Shown: in pieces, positions 23,774 to 31,227 of the stretch
Position numbering within the stretch: position 1 is the stretch's first letter
How the letters are laid out: every line of letters begins with the position of its first letter
Assembly: GCA_029227035.1 (NCBI GenBank)
Contig: JAQXZD010000074.1
Coordinates: 1 to 39,394 of the forward strand
Reading direction: 5' to 3'
DNA from: Lachnospiraceae bacterium
GTDB taxonomy: Bacteria; Bacillota; Clostridia; Lachnospirales; Lachnospiraceae
DNA length: 39,394 nt
Made by a program: the position numbers and the translations under genes
The notes under the pieces: generated by a model
Seen by the model: the letters and a program-made list of their open reading frames with translations, nothing else
Told to the model about the DNA's origin: nothing
Database searches by the model: none

Positions 23774-24758
23774 AAGTTATCTGGAAAGTATGTTCTTAAA
23801 TCTTCCCAACACACCGGAAGTCTATCGGGCCAAAAGTGAATTGTTGCAAATGATGGAAGATAAATACACGGAACTTAAAGAAAACGGTAAAACAGAAAAC
23901 GAAGCAATTGGAATTGTCATCTCTGAATTCGGCAATCTGGATGAACTTGCTGAGGATCTTGGAATATCAAGTTTCGTACAGCCAAATAGTCAGATGCCTG
24001 CCGGAAAGACTCTCTCTCTGGAAGATGCCAGACGCTATCTGGCTGACCATGCAAAACATGCATACCTTACCGCACTTGGTGTTATGTTCTGCATTCTGTC
24101 CGTTTGCGGACCAATTTTTTTCAGTACAGCTGCCGAGTTTTCTCCTCGCTATGCAGACCTGCTTGACTCCCTTGGGGGCGCTTCACTGTTTCTGATTGTT
24201 GCAATCGGTGTCGGGCTTCTTGTTTACTCAAATGTTACTATCGGAAGCTGGAAACATTTGAAAACCGAGCGCTATGTGACAGATTTCGCCACCACGGAAT
24301 ATATCCATCATGGCATGGAGAACTACAAAAGTACTTATGCAATGCTTCTGACCATTGGAATCATATTGTGCATCTTAAGCGTACTTCCAAGCATTATTTT
24401 TGATGCCATCTGGGATTCCACCGGATTCTGGGGTGATTTTTCCGGTGCTCTCCTATTTATCTTTGTTGCCATCGGTGTATTCTTAATCGTTATGGCCAGC
24501 ATGAAGCTTGGCAGCTACAAACAACTGCTGCACCTGAACGAACAGGACACTGTAGGCGGTAACTATGTTCCAAACCAGCAGAACGAACCAAAATATATCA
24601 ATCCAACCACAGCCGCCATCATGTCTGTGTTCTGGCCGACAGTTACCTGCCTGTACTTAATCTGGAGTTTTCTGAGTTTTGACTGGTACATTACCTGGAT
24701 CATCTGGCCGATTGCAGCAATCATCCAGGCACTTGTCAAAAACACTATGACAAAATAA
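23760..24758 (+). CDS. HAAS-domain membrane protein
   Basis: A 332-aa protein. The first 70 residues form the helical HAAS-signalling (permease-prefix) domain (SYLESMFLNLPNTPEVYRAK, ELKENGKTENEAIGIVISEFGN). About seven hydrophobic segments follow in two similar halves, each starting with a soluble helical stretch (around 100-160, 195-240 and 275-325). HAAS domains occur with PadR regulators and DUF4097 adhesin-like proteins, as here, and are thought to work in envelope signalling, though no activity is established. AAAGGAGATAT lies before the ATG within padR. Confidence 0.8.
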   Translation: MDTIKSYLESMFLNLPNTPEVYRAKSELLQMMEDKYTELKENGKTENEAIGIVISEFGNLDELAEDLGISSFVQPNSQMPAGKTLSLEDARRYLADHAKHAYLTALGVMFCILSVCGPIFFSTAAEFSPRYADLLDSLGGASLFLIVAIGVGLLVYSNVTIGSWKHLKTERYVTDFATTEYIHHGMENYKSTYAMLLTIGIILCILSVLPSIIFDAIWDSTGFWGDFSGALLFIFVAIGVFLIVMASMKLGSYKQLLHLNEQDTVGGNYVPNQQNEPKYINPTTAAIMSVFWPTVTCLYLIWSFLSFDWYITWIIWPIAAIIQALVKNTMTK

Positions 24759-24783
24759 AAAAATAATTGTGGAGGTTTATGAG

Positions 24784-25551
24784 ATGAAAAAGAATTTATA
24801 TCTTACCATACTAACTATTGTAACCGTTATCTGCATTATAGCCGGAAGCTGCTACCATATTGTCGGTTGGGGTGTTTCTTTCCTGTCCCACCTGCCGTTC
24901 GTATCCTCTTCCGAGAAAGAATCTGCCGGACAGGTAATTGATAAGAACAGAATCGACTTAGACGCTTTTGATACCATTGATGTGGATACCGATGTGGCAG
25001 AACTCAATCTTGTATCCGGTGACACCTATTCCATCAGTATTTCCGCAAATAAGAAACTGGTTCCGGAATACAAAGTGTCCGATGGTACTTTAACCATTAA
25101 ACACACCGCTCATGTCCGCAACCTTATTGGCTCCAAAAAATGCAAGATTACGGTAACTGTACCGGAGGCGCTTGACAAAATCGACATCTCTTCTGATGTC
25201 GGCGATGTCACTCTTACGGATATTGAAGCAAACGAAGTTACTCTCACCGCAGATGTTGGTGATCTTAATATCGATAGCTGCGATTTCGAGTCTGTAACGA
25301 TTGATGCAAATGTGGGAGATGCCGATTTACAGGATATTGTTTTTACCAATATGGAAATAACCAGTGATGTCGGAGATGTAGATATCTCTGCCGGAGATCT
25401 GAATGGCTATGAAATCGACCTGAAAACAGATGTCGGAGATGTAGACGTTAATGACAGGGATTATCATAAAAACTACTATTCGGAGGGGACCGGAACCGGT
25501 CGCCTGTCTGTATCCAACAACACCGGAGATATTGAACTGGATATGCACTAA
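24784..25551 (+). CDS. DUF4097 beta-strand repeat protein (putative adhesin/envelope protein)
   Basis: A 255-aa protein with an N-terminal membrane anchor or signal (about 6-30) and an external beta-helix-like body. From about residue 140 the motif DVGD recurs: SSDVGDVTL, TADVGDLNI, DANVGDADL, TSDVGDVDI, KTDVGDVDV and a last NNTGDIEL, spaced roughly 17-20 residues. This fits a right-handed repeat of the DUF4097 type. GGAGG at 24771-24775 directs ATG 24784. A GTG five codons upstream overlaps that site and is not used. It is the last gene of the PadR operon and is followed by terminator hairpins. Confidence 0.85.
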   Translation: MKKNLYLTILTIVTVICIIAGSCYHIVGWGVSFLSHLPFVSSSEKESAGQVIDKNRIDLDAFDTIDVDTDVAELNLVSGDTYSISISANKKLVPEYKVSDGTLTIKHTAHVRNLIGSKKCKITVTVPEALDKIDISSDVGDVTLTDIEANEVTLTADVGDLNIDSCDFESVTIDANVGDADLQDIVFTNMEITSDVGDVDISAGDLNGYEIDLKTDVGDVDVNDRDYHKNYYSEGTGTGRLSVSNNTGDIELDMH

Positions 25552-25560
25552 TCAAGGAGC

Positions 25561-25630
25561 ACATGCCATGCTATTTTCGCTTCGCGAAAGGCATGTACGT
25601 CAAGGAGCGGGTTAACCGCTCCTTTGATTT
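25561..25630 (+). terminator. Double hairpin terminator after the DUF4097 gene
   Basis: The first hairpin has ACATGCC/GGCATGT (25561-25596) with inner TTTCGC/GCGAAA. The second is AAGGAGCGG-GTTAA-CCGCTCCTT (25602-25624) followed by TGATTT. The second is the likely intrinsic terminator, and it runs up to the convergent ECF gene's stop. Confidence 0.75.
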
Positions 25631-26228
25631 ATGCCTCTGCCGAAGCCTTTCCAACTGTCAAAAACAAATTGGCTTTCTTAAGCGCCGGGCGAAGTGCCAT
25701 ATAAATGATTACCGCAGTAATGACAGAAAACACTGCATTTACACTAGTTGTTAAAATCTTGATTCCGAGCGTACTAACAGCAACAGCTTTACCAAGCAAC
25801 ACTGTATCATAAAAATAACCGAATAACGGATCAAAAATAACATTAAATCCCATTCCACAAACAGCTGAAATAATAGTCCATTTTAAAACATGCTTTGAAT
25901 CATTCGTCTCTGTAATTTTTCCCATTTTGTGTGCAACCAGTCCTGTAACCAAACCAATACAAAACTTTAAAATAAAAGTCTTTGGAGCTCCCATTACATA
26001 CTCCGGTATCAAAAGATCTCCAATCGTCATACCGATTGCTCCACCAATACCTCCATATACACTTCCAAGAAGTAAAGCCGCTAATACACAAATTGTATTT
26101 CCCAAATGTAGAGATGTAGCAGTTCCACCCGGTAACGTAATCTTAATCTGCAGAAATGTAAATACTACATAAGATAACGCAGCCATCAGGGCCGTCAAAG
26201 TTAATTTGTAAATGTTCTCATGTTTCAT
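25629..26228 (-). CDS. ECF transporter S component (substrate-binding membrane subunit)
   Basis: A 199-aa protein with six predicted membrane helices. It has the S-component pattern ALMAALSYVVFTF in helix 1, then GGTATSLHLGNTICVLAALLLG, GGIGGAIGMTIGDLL and APKTFILKFCIGLVTG. It would bind a vitamin-like substrate and dock on a shared EcfT/EcfAA' module encoded elsewhere. Neither the substrate nor any riboswitch upstream could be recognised. ATG 26228 is used because GAGGAG lies 8 bases before it, while the longer frame lacks a ribosome site. Confidence 0.82.
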   Translation of the reverse strand: MKHENIYKLTLTALMAALSYVVFTFLQIKITLPGGTATSLHLGNTICVLAALLLGSVYGGIGGAIGMTIGDLLIPEYVMGAPKTFILKFCIGLVTGLVAHKMGKITETNDSKHVLKWTIISAVCGMGFNVIFDPLFGYFYDTVLLGKAVAVSTLGIKILTTSVNAVFSVITAVIIYMALRPALKKANLFLTVGKASAEA

Positions 26229-26354
26229 AATTGTTCTCCTCTCTTGCAAAACTATACTACCTATCCTACTCATAAATGGTTCTGTGTAAATATCCAATTT
26301 TGCATAAAATAATAAGACCAGATATCTTGTCCCGTTTGTTCCCTGAATTCTCCA

Positions 26355-26383
26355 TAGACACGACCTGCAATTTCGTTTATAAT
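26355..26383 (+). promoter_or_regulatory. Promoter of the thrH-exoA-pdxK unit
   Basis: TAGACA (26355-26360) and TATAAT (26378-26383) are 17 bp apart, about 40 bases before the thrH start, with CGGAGGAAAA as the ribosome site. Confidence 0.7.
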
Positions 26384-26426
26384 AATTCCTGTTAAACAGA
26401 GTGGAATTTGAAAACGGAGGAAAAAA

Positions 26427-27041
26427 ATGGAGATAGTTTGTTTAGATTTGGAAGGTGTACTGGTTCCGGAGATTTGGATTGCATTTGCAGAGGAGACCGG
26501 TATTCCGGAATTGAAAAGAACAACAAGAGACGAGCCTGATTACGATAAACTGATGAAATATCGTATCGGTATTTTAAAGGAGCACGGACTTGGCCTGAAA
26601 GAGATTCAGGATACCATCGCAAAGATTGATCCGTTGGATGGTGCAAAGGAATTTTTGGACAAGCTTCGCGCTATGACACAGGTTATCATTATCAGCGATA
26701 CCTTCTCACAGTTTGCGGGACCGCTCATGAAGAAGCTTGGTTATCCGACCATCTTCTGCAACTCCCTTGAGGTGGCAGAAAACGGTGAGATTACCGGATT
26801 TAAGATGCGCTGTGAGAAATCTAAGTATACAACCGTGAAGGCATTACAGTCCATCGGATATGATACCATTGCCAGCGGAGACAGCCACAACGATCTTGGT
26901 ATGATTCAGGCAAGCAAGGCCGGTTTCTTATTTAAGAGTACCGATGCCATTAAGGCTGAATATCCGGAGATTCCGGCATATGAAACCTATGATGAATTGT
27001 TTACCGCCATCCAAAACGTGATTGAAGGCGGCTCCCGCTAA
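26427..27041 (+). CDS. thrH: Phosphoserine phosphatase/homoserine phosphotransferase ThrH
   Basis: A 204-aa HAD-superfamily enzyme. It matches ThrH closely: MEIVCLDLEGVLVPEIWIAF (nucleophile D7 and acid D9 replaced by E9, as in ThrH), TTRDEPDYDKLMKYRI, motif II ISDTFSQFAGPLM, and motif III/IV SGDSHNDLGMI. Known ThrH dephosphorylates phosphoserine and can transfer the phosphate to homoserine, linking serine and threonine synthesis. A strong promoter and ribosome site precede it. It is followed 23 bases later by the exonuclease III gene. Confidence 0.92.
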   Translation: MEIVCLDLEGVLVPEIWIAFAEETGIPELKRTTRDEPDYDKLMKYRIGILKEHGLGLKEIQDTIAKIDPLDGAKEFLDKLRAMTQVIIISDTFSQFAGPLMKKLGYPTIFCNSLEVAENGEITGFKMRCEKSKYTTVKALQSIGYDTIASGDSHNDLGMIQASKAGFLFKSTDAIKAEYPEIPAYETYDELFTAIQNVIEGGSR

Positions 27042-27064
27042 AGCTCATCAAATAGGAGGACACT

Positions 27065-27823
27065 ATGAAACTGATTTCGTGGAACGTAAATGGATTACGT
27101 GCGATCATGGGCAAAAATTTTATGGAAGAATTCCATAAGCTGGATGCAGATTTTTTCTGTCTTCAGGAGACAAAGCTTCAGGAAGGGCAGATTGAGATGG
27201 AACTGCCCGGATATCTTCAATATTGGAATTACGCACAGAAAAAGGGATATTCCGGTACCGCCATTTTCACAAAGCACGAGCCGCTCTCGGTCGCATACGG
27301 AATCGGGATTCCGGAGCACGATACAGAGGGACGCGTCATTACACTGGAATATGAAGATTTCTATATGATTACCGTCTACACGCCGAATTCACAGAATGAG
27401 TTAAAACGTCTGGATTACCGCATGGAATGGGAAGATGCATTCCGTGCCTATCTGTGCGGGCTGGCTGAAAAAAAAGGTGTCATCGTCTGTGGTGACATGA
27501 ACGTCGCACATGAAGAAATCGATTTAAAAAATCCAAAATCCAACCGGCATAATGCAGGTTTTACGGACGAAGAACGCGGAAAAATGACTACGCTTCTGGA
27601 CAGCGGCTTTATCGACAGCTTCCGCTATTACTATCCGGATCAGACCGGCATATACAGTTGGTGGTCATACCGCTTTCAGGCGCGAAGCAAGAATGCAGGC
27701 TGGCGTATTGACTATTTTCTTGTCTCTGAAAACATAAAAGATCGAATGACCGGAGCTGCAATCCATACGGATATTATGGGATCCGATCACTGCCCGGTAG
27801 AACTGACTTTAAAGGATGAATGA
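27065..27823 (+). CDS. Exodeoxyribonuclease III (AP endonuclease)
   Basis: Cuts DNA at abasic sites and trims 3' ends in base-excision repair. The 252-aa protein has all catalytic residues: N7 (SWNVNGLRA), E35 (LQETK), Y105 (VYTPNSQ), D144 and N146 (CGDMNVAH), and D241/H242 (GSDHCP). It resembles Firmicute ExoA (XthA family). TAGGAGGAC lies before the ATG. The pyridoxal kinase start is just downstream, so the three genes form one operon. A repair partner (nth) is 5 kb away. Confidence 0.95.
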   Translation: MKLISWNVNGLRAIMGKNFMEEFHKLDADFFCLQETKLQEGQIEMELPGYLQYWNYAQKKGYSGTAIFTKHEPLSVAYGIGIPEHDTEGRVITLEYEDFYMITVYTPNSQNELKRLDYRMEWEDAFRAYLCGLAEKKGVIVCGDMNVAHEEIDLKNPKSNRHNAGFTDEERGKMTTLLDSGFIDSFRYYYPDQTGIYSWWSYRFQARSKNAGWRIDYFLVSENIKDRMTGAAIHTDIMGSDHCPVELTLKDE

Positions 27824-27834
27824 GGAGCGTTGCA

Positions 27835-28671
27835 ATGAAGAGAATCTTGACCATTCAAGATATTTCCTGTGTGGGAAAATGTTCCATAACCGTGGCGCTT
27901 CCCATCATTTCCGCAATGGGCGTCGAGACGGTTGTACTTCCAACAGCAGTATTGTCCGCGCACACCATGTTTCCGGATTTTACCTGCCGGAGTCTGGAGG
28001 ATCAGATGCCTCCGATTACCGCCCATTGGAAAAAGGAAAATATTACTTTTGACGCAATCTATACGGGATATCTGGCAAATGAGCATCAGATAGACTTAGC
28101 CGCAGATATTTTTTCCGACTTTGGAAACGAATCCACCCGGATTATCGTGGATCCGGTCATGGCGGATCACGGTCGCTTCTATGCCGGCTTTGACCTTGCC
28201 TTTGCCGAGAAAATGACCGGTCTGTGTGCAAAAGCCGATATCATTTTGCCAAATATTACGGAAGCCGCCCTGATGACCGGAATGGAATACAGAACGTCCT
28301 ATGACGAAGCCTATATTCAGGAACTTTTAAAGCGTCTGTCCGATTTCGACGCTGAAATATCCATTTTAACCGGCGTCAGCTTAGCGCAAGGCTCCATCGG
28401 TGCCATGGGCTACAACCGCACCACAAACGACTTCTATTATTATACAACCGAAAAACTCCCGGACAGCTACCACGGAACCGGTGACATCTTTGCCAGCACC
28501 CTGGTGGGCGCATTGATGAACGGACTTTCGTGGCAGGACTCCATCCCGATTGCAGCAGATTACACGGCAGAGTGTATCCGCTGCACCCGGGAAGAAGAAA
28601 AGCCACGCTGGTACGGGGTGAATTTTGAGCAGGCAATTCCATTTCTGCTCAAAAAGCTCGGAAAGGTCTGA
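27835..28671 (+). CDS. Pyridoxal/pyridoxamine kinase (PdxK/PdxY type)
   Basis: A 278-aa ribokinase-like enzyme that phosphorylates B6 vitamers in the salvage route to pyridoxal 5'-phosphate. It begins RILTIQDISCVGKCSITVAL, has VDPVMADHGRFY and ILPNITEAALMTG, and the anion-hole/catalytic motif YHGTGDIFASTLVGAL. GAGGAG at 27822-27827 directs ATG 27835, and an upstream in-frame ATG at 27820 overlaps the exoA stop but has no ribosome site. The gene ends LGKV, with its TGA at the centre of a palindrome shared with the convergent CDF gene. Confidence 0.9.
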   Translation: MKRILTIQDISCVGKCSITVALPIISAMGVETVVLPTAVLSAHTMFPDFTCRSLEDQMPPITAHWKKENITFDAIYTGYLANEHQIDLAADIFSDFGNESTRIIVDPVMADHGRFYAGFDLAFAEKMTGLCAKADIILPNITEAALMTGMEYRTSYDEAYIQELLKRLSDFDAEISILTGVSLAQGSIGAMGYNRTTNDFYYYTTEKLPDSYHGTGDIFASTLVGALMNGLSWQDSIPIAADYTAECIRCTREEEKPRWYGVNFEQAIPFLLKKLGKV

Positions 28672-28684
28672 TCAGACCTTTCCG
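28651..28684 (-). terminator. Palindromic terminator shared by pdxK and CDF stops
   Basis: Positions 28659-28684 are a perfect 26-bp palindrome with half CGGAAAGGTCTGA. Its centre, TGATCA, contains the stop codons of both convergent genes back to back. On the minus strand it is followed by AGCTTTTTGAG, which serves as the U-tract for the CDF gene. On the plus strand no T-run follows. Confidence 0.7.
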
Positions 28685-29571
28685 GGATTCACATGCACCA
28701 TGATATGCTTAATCTTCGGAAATTTTTTCTCAATCTCATCATGTACTTCTTCTGCTATATCATGCGCTTTCTGTAAGGTGTAGGTACCATCCACTTCAAT
28801 CTCAATATCGACATAAATTTTATTGCCGAATATTCTCGTATGTAACAGGTCAATCCCCAGCACCTGTGGATTTTCCCGGATACATTCCGCCAATTCTGCC
28901 TCTGTCTTTTCGTCGCAGGAGTGATCCACCATCTTATCTATTGCATCTTTAAAGATGTCATATGCAGCTTTTACGATAAACAGGAAAATCACAAGACTGG
29001 CAATTGAATCCATAATCGGGAAACCAAGCATTGCTCCTCCGATTCCAACCAAAGCTCCGATGGAAGAAAAAGCGTCCGAACGATGATGCCATGCATCTGC
29101 CATCAATGCACTGGAGTCAATCTTCTTCGCATAATGCCTTGTATACCAGAACATTACTTCTTTTACAATAATGGAAATCACTGCTGCCACCAGCGCAATC
29201 GGTCCCGGTATCTCCAGGGCTTTGTAATTTCCTCCAAGTATATTCTTCAGTGCTTCATATCCAATGCTCAGTCCCGTGATAAAAAGAACCACTGACAGAA
29301 TCAACGCTGCCACACATTCCATCCTCTCATGTCCATACGGATGCTCTTTGTCCGGCTCCTTGGATGCAAACTTAATTCCGATAATTACCACAATGGTGCT
29401 AAATACATCCGAAGCCGAATGCACCGCATCGCTGATCATGGCACCGGAATGTCCCACGATACCGGCTATCAGCTTACCAAGGGATAAAATCGCATTTTCC
29501 GCAATGGTTACCGCAGATACCTTATTTGCTACCCTCTGAAATTCTCTTTCCGTAATTCTGTTTTGTTCCAT
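28672..29571 (-). CDS. Cation diffusion facilitator metal exporter (CzcD/FieF type)
   Basis: A 299-aa transporter that exports divalent metals in exchange for protons. It has six membrane helices, metal site motifs SDAVHSASDVFS in helix 2 and DAWHHRSDAFSS in helix 5, a conserved DKEHPYGHERME loop, and a C-terminal cytoplasmic dimerisation domain ending in HVNPGKV. I start at ATG 29571 (CGGAGG 8 bases before). The frame is open 35 codons further, without a ribosome site. A NiCo riboswitch in the leader indicates induction by Co, Ni or Fe(II), which therefore are the likely substrates. Confidence 0.92.
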   Translation of the reverse strand: MEQNRITEREFQRVANKVSAVTIAENAILSLGKLIAGIVGHSGAMISDAVHSASDVFSTIVVIIGIKFASKEPDKEHPYGHERMECVAALILSVVLFITGLSIGYEALKNILGGNYKALEIPGPIALVAAVISIIVKEVMFWYTRHYAKKIDSSALMADAWHHRSDAFSSIGALVGIGGAMLGFPIMDSIASLVIFLFIVKAAYDIFKDAIDKMVDHSCDEKTEAELAECIRENPQVLGIDLLHTRIFGNKIYVDIEIEVDGTYTLQKAHDIAEEVHDEIEKKFPKIKHIMVHVNPGKV

Positions 29572-29652
29572 ACTGCTACCTCCGTTTTCATTCATATTGG
29601 GAATACTATCTCTATGACACTCAATATCACGTGGGGTTGCTCGACTCAGGCT

Positions 29653-29775
29653 GAAAAAAGGTATAAGAAAGCCCACGAATCAGTATTAGCAACTACTGTC
29701 CCGTGGGCAAAAGATTCCACTGTCACTCATGTGACCCGACTCCATAACAAGACTGTTACGGTCTGTTCAGTTTGT
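29653..29775 (-). ncRNA. NiCo (czcD) riboswitch with terminator platform
   Basis: The minus-strand RNA matches the NiCo aptamer layout: P1 5' strand with AACTGAACAG (about 29765-29774), hairpin CGTAACA/TGTTATG, the conserved G-AGTCGGG junction, hairpin TCAC-ATGA-GTGA plus CAG, and the closing GGGACAG (to 29690) whose CAGT pairs back with ACTG. Downstream, GCCCACG (29702-29708) pairs with CGTGGGC (29671-29677), and CAGTA pairs with TACTG, followed by TTTCTTAT. The terminator uses aptamer bases, so metal binding would prevent it (ON switch). NiCo riboswitches are known upstream of CDF genes and respond to Co, Ni and Fe(II). Confidence 0.85.
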
Positions 29776-29810
29776 ACTGTAGATTTATATGCAGTGCAAA
29801 GAGCTCTTGT

Positions 29811-29839
29811 AGAATAACATATTCAATTTGGTTTGTCAA
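29811..29839 (-). promoter_or_regulatory. Promoter of the riboswitch-CDF unit
   Basis: Minus-strand TTGACA (29834-29839) and TATTCT (29811-29816) are exactly 17 bp apart with TGT before the -10 box. Transcription would begin near 29804, leaving about 30 nt before the aptamer. Confidence 0.85.
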
Positions 29840-29865
29840 TGTTCCATCGAAAAATATTTAATCAA

Positions 29866-30909
29866 TCAAAATATTTCCCCGACCAGTTCCTCATAAATCC
29901 TCTCCACATCATACTCCGGCGCATACTTTACCGCTACATCACAGATGCGCTGAATGGTTCCCGGTGTCTCTTCCAACATATCCGCAATCTCTTCTACCGA
30001 ATTATTCTTAGCCATTTTCTTACAGACCAATCCTATTAAAGTTTGCAGATATCCCTCCTTGCGCCCTTCCTGACGGCTTTCGTTTCTCATGTCCAATATT
30101 GCTTTGCACATATCTACATTCTCCTCCTCTTGCGAATAAGTCAGTTTTGAATCTGTCACCACATTAATCACATCCACCACGTCTCTTTCCATGCTATGGA
30201 AATGCTTATCTTTCATCACAATTTCCTGAAGCTTCTTCTTATCGCCGGAATACTTGATAAACAACATCAATTCCCGAAAACTTGTATGAAACTGTGCAAT
30301 TTCTTCCTCTGACATACTGTAAGGCGCCACCAGATTAACCTTATAATCCGGTACAAACTGCATCACAGTCTCATCCGCATCCACATACATTTCCCGCAAA
30401 CTCAGCGGTCCGTCCCACTCCTTTGCACTGAAAAACAACACTAAAGTCACCACCGGAATTAATCGATCCGTCTTATAAAAACCGCCAAGATATTCACCTC
30501 CGGATGGTTTCTTCACGCTTTCTCCATCTGTAGCAGCCTCTTTTCCATTCGCTTTTTTCCTCCTGTGAGATGCCGCTGTCTCGGATACCTGATATGCTAA
30601 CTGCATTGCATCATAGACCAGATTCCGCACAGGCATTGCATAATGGATATCGCTCTGATTCTCCACTCCCAAGATGCAATAAGCCATGCTGTCATCTGTC
30701 ATCAGCAGCTTCAGGATATCCCTGTATTTCTGCTCCGGCACCACTGCCCGCTCTGAGCCATAAGGCACTGCAATCTCTGCTGTATCCAATTCTCTTAACT
30801 GCTCCGGCCGAATCCGCCGCTCTCCACGATACAGAAACTTGTTAAACACATCTGCAAATACGCACGGATTCTTCATGTACTTCTTCGTGATAGTATCTTT
30901 CTTACCCAC
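29866..30909 (-). CDS. Rpn-family nuclease (PD-(D/E)XK, transposase_31-like)
   Basis: A 347-aa protein of the Rpn recombination-promoting nuclease family common in multiple copies in Lachnospiraceae. It opens with a conserved helix (MKNPCVFADVFNKFLYRGE), and the PD-(D/E)XK core shows YCILGVENQSDIHYAMPVRNLVYD, with E83/Q85-type active residues. A low-complexity charged insert follows at about 113-137 (HRRKKANGKEAATDGESVKK). The C-terminal part has a coiled, Glu/Lys-rich helix (RNESRQEGRKEGYLQTLIGL) and a small helical end (VEEIADMLEETPGTI). Translation starts at GTG 30909, seven bases after GGAG. An ATG four bases upstream is out of frame and meets a stop at once. Confidence 0.88.
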   Translation of the reverse strand: MGKKDTITKKYMKNPCVFADVFNKFLYRGERRIRPEQLRELDTAEIAVPYGSERAVVPEQKYRDILKLLMTDDSMAYCILGVENQSDIHYAMPVRNLVYDAMQLAYQVSETAASHRRKKANGKEAATDGESVKKPSGGEYLGGFYKTDRLIPVVTLVLFFSAKEWDGPLSLREMYVDADETVMQFVPDYKVNLVAPYSMSEEEIAQFHTSFRELMLFIKYSGDKKKLQEIVMKDKHFHSMERDVVDVINVVTDSKLTYSQEEENVDMCKAILDMRNESRQEGRKEGYLQTLIGLVCKKMAKNNSVEEIADMLEETPGTIQRICDVAVKYAPEYDVERIYEELVGEIF

Positions 30910-31227
30910 CCATTTCTCCTTTCATTGTACACGAAAAACAAGGTTCCCACAACACAAAATGAATGTCCGGGTTCCTGTCCTTTATGAAATTGTAAAAACA
31001 TATTGGGATTATTTCGATATACTGTTCCTCAAGATAACAGTAATCCATAGATATGTCTTCTCAGAGAAGATAACACATCTTCCCTGAGAAGTAAATAGTA
31101 CAATGATAGCATATTTTCAGAAGTTCTTATATATAATTTATAGGTTAGGCATCGAACATTCCCATTTTCCTGGCATATGATATGATGAGCGATAAATATA
31201 CCTACCGCTCAGAAAGGAATGAAACAT
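30910..31227. other. Intergenic region between Rpn and VWA genes
   Basis: This 318-base stretch has no gene. It holds a minus-strand promoter for the Rpn gene: TTGTGG (30947-30952), 17 bp, TACAAT (30924-30929). It also holds the 35-bp palindrome at 31057-31091. For the VWA gene, a sigma-K-like pair (AC at 31156-31157 and CATATGATA at 31174-31182, 16 bp apart) is visible. That motif is short and may be chance. Confidence 0.5.
31057..31091. repeat. 35-bp imperfect palindrome, CTTCTCAG...CTGAGAAG
   Basis: CTTCTCAG (31057-31064) and CTGAGAAG (31084-31091) enclose AGAAGA...TCTTC, giving a stem of 13 pairs with one bulge and a 7-base loop. No T-run lies on either side, so it is unlikely to be an intrinsic terminator. 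It may be an operator or a processed hairpin. Confidence 0.55.

Noticed and set aside
24769-24783. GTG start for the DUF4097 gene
   Set aside because: The GTG overlaps the GGAGG ribosome site that serves ATG 24784.
26229-26354. Vitamin riboswitch (preQ1, thiamin, FMN) in front of the ECF S component
   Set aside because: The leader is short and AT-rich and lacks the conserved cores, so the transporter's substrate cannot be set this way.
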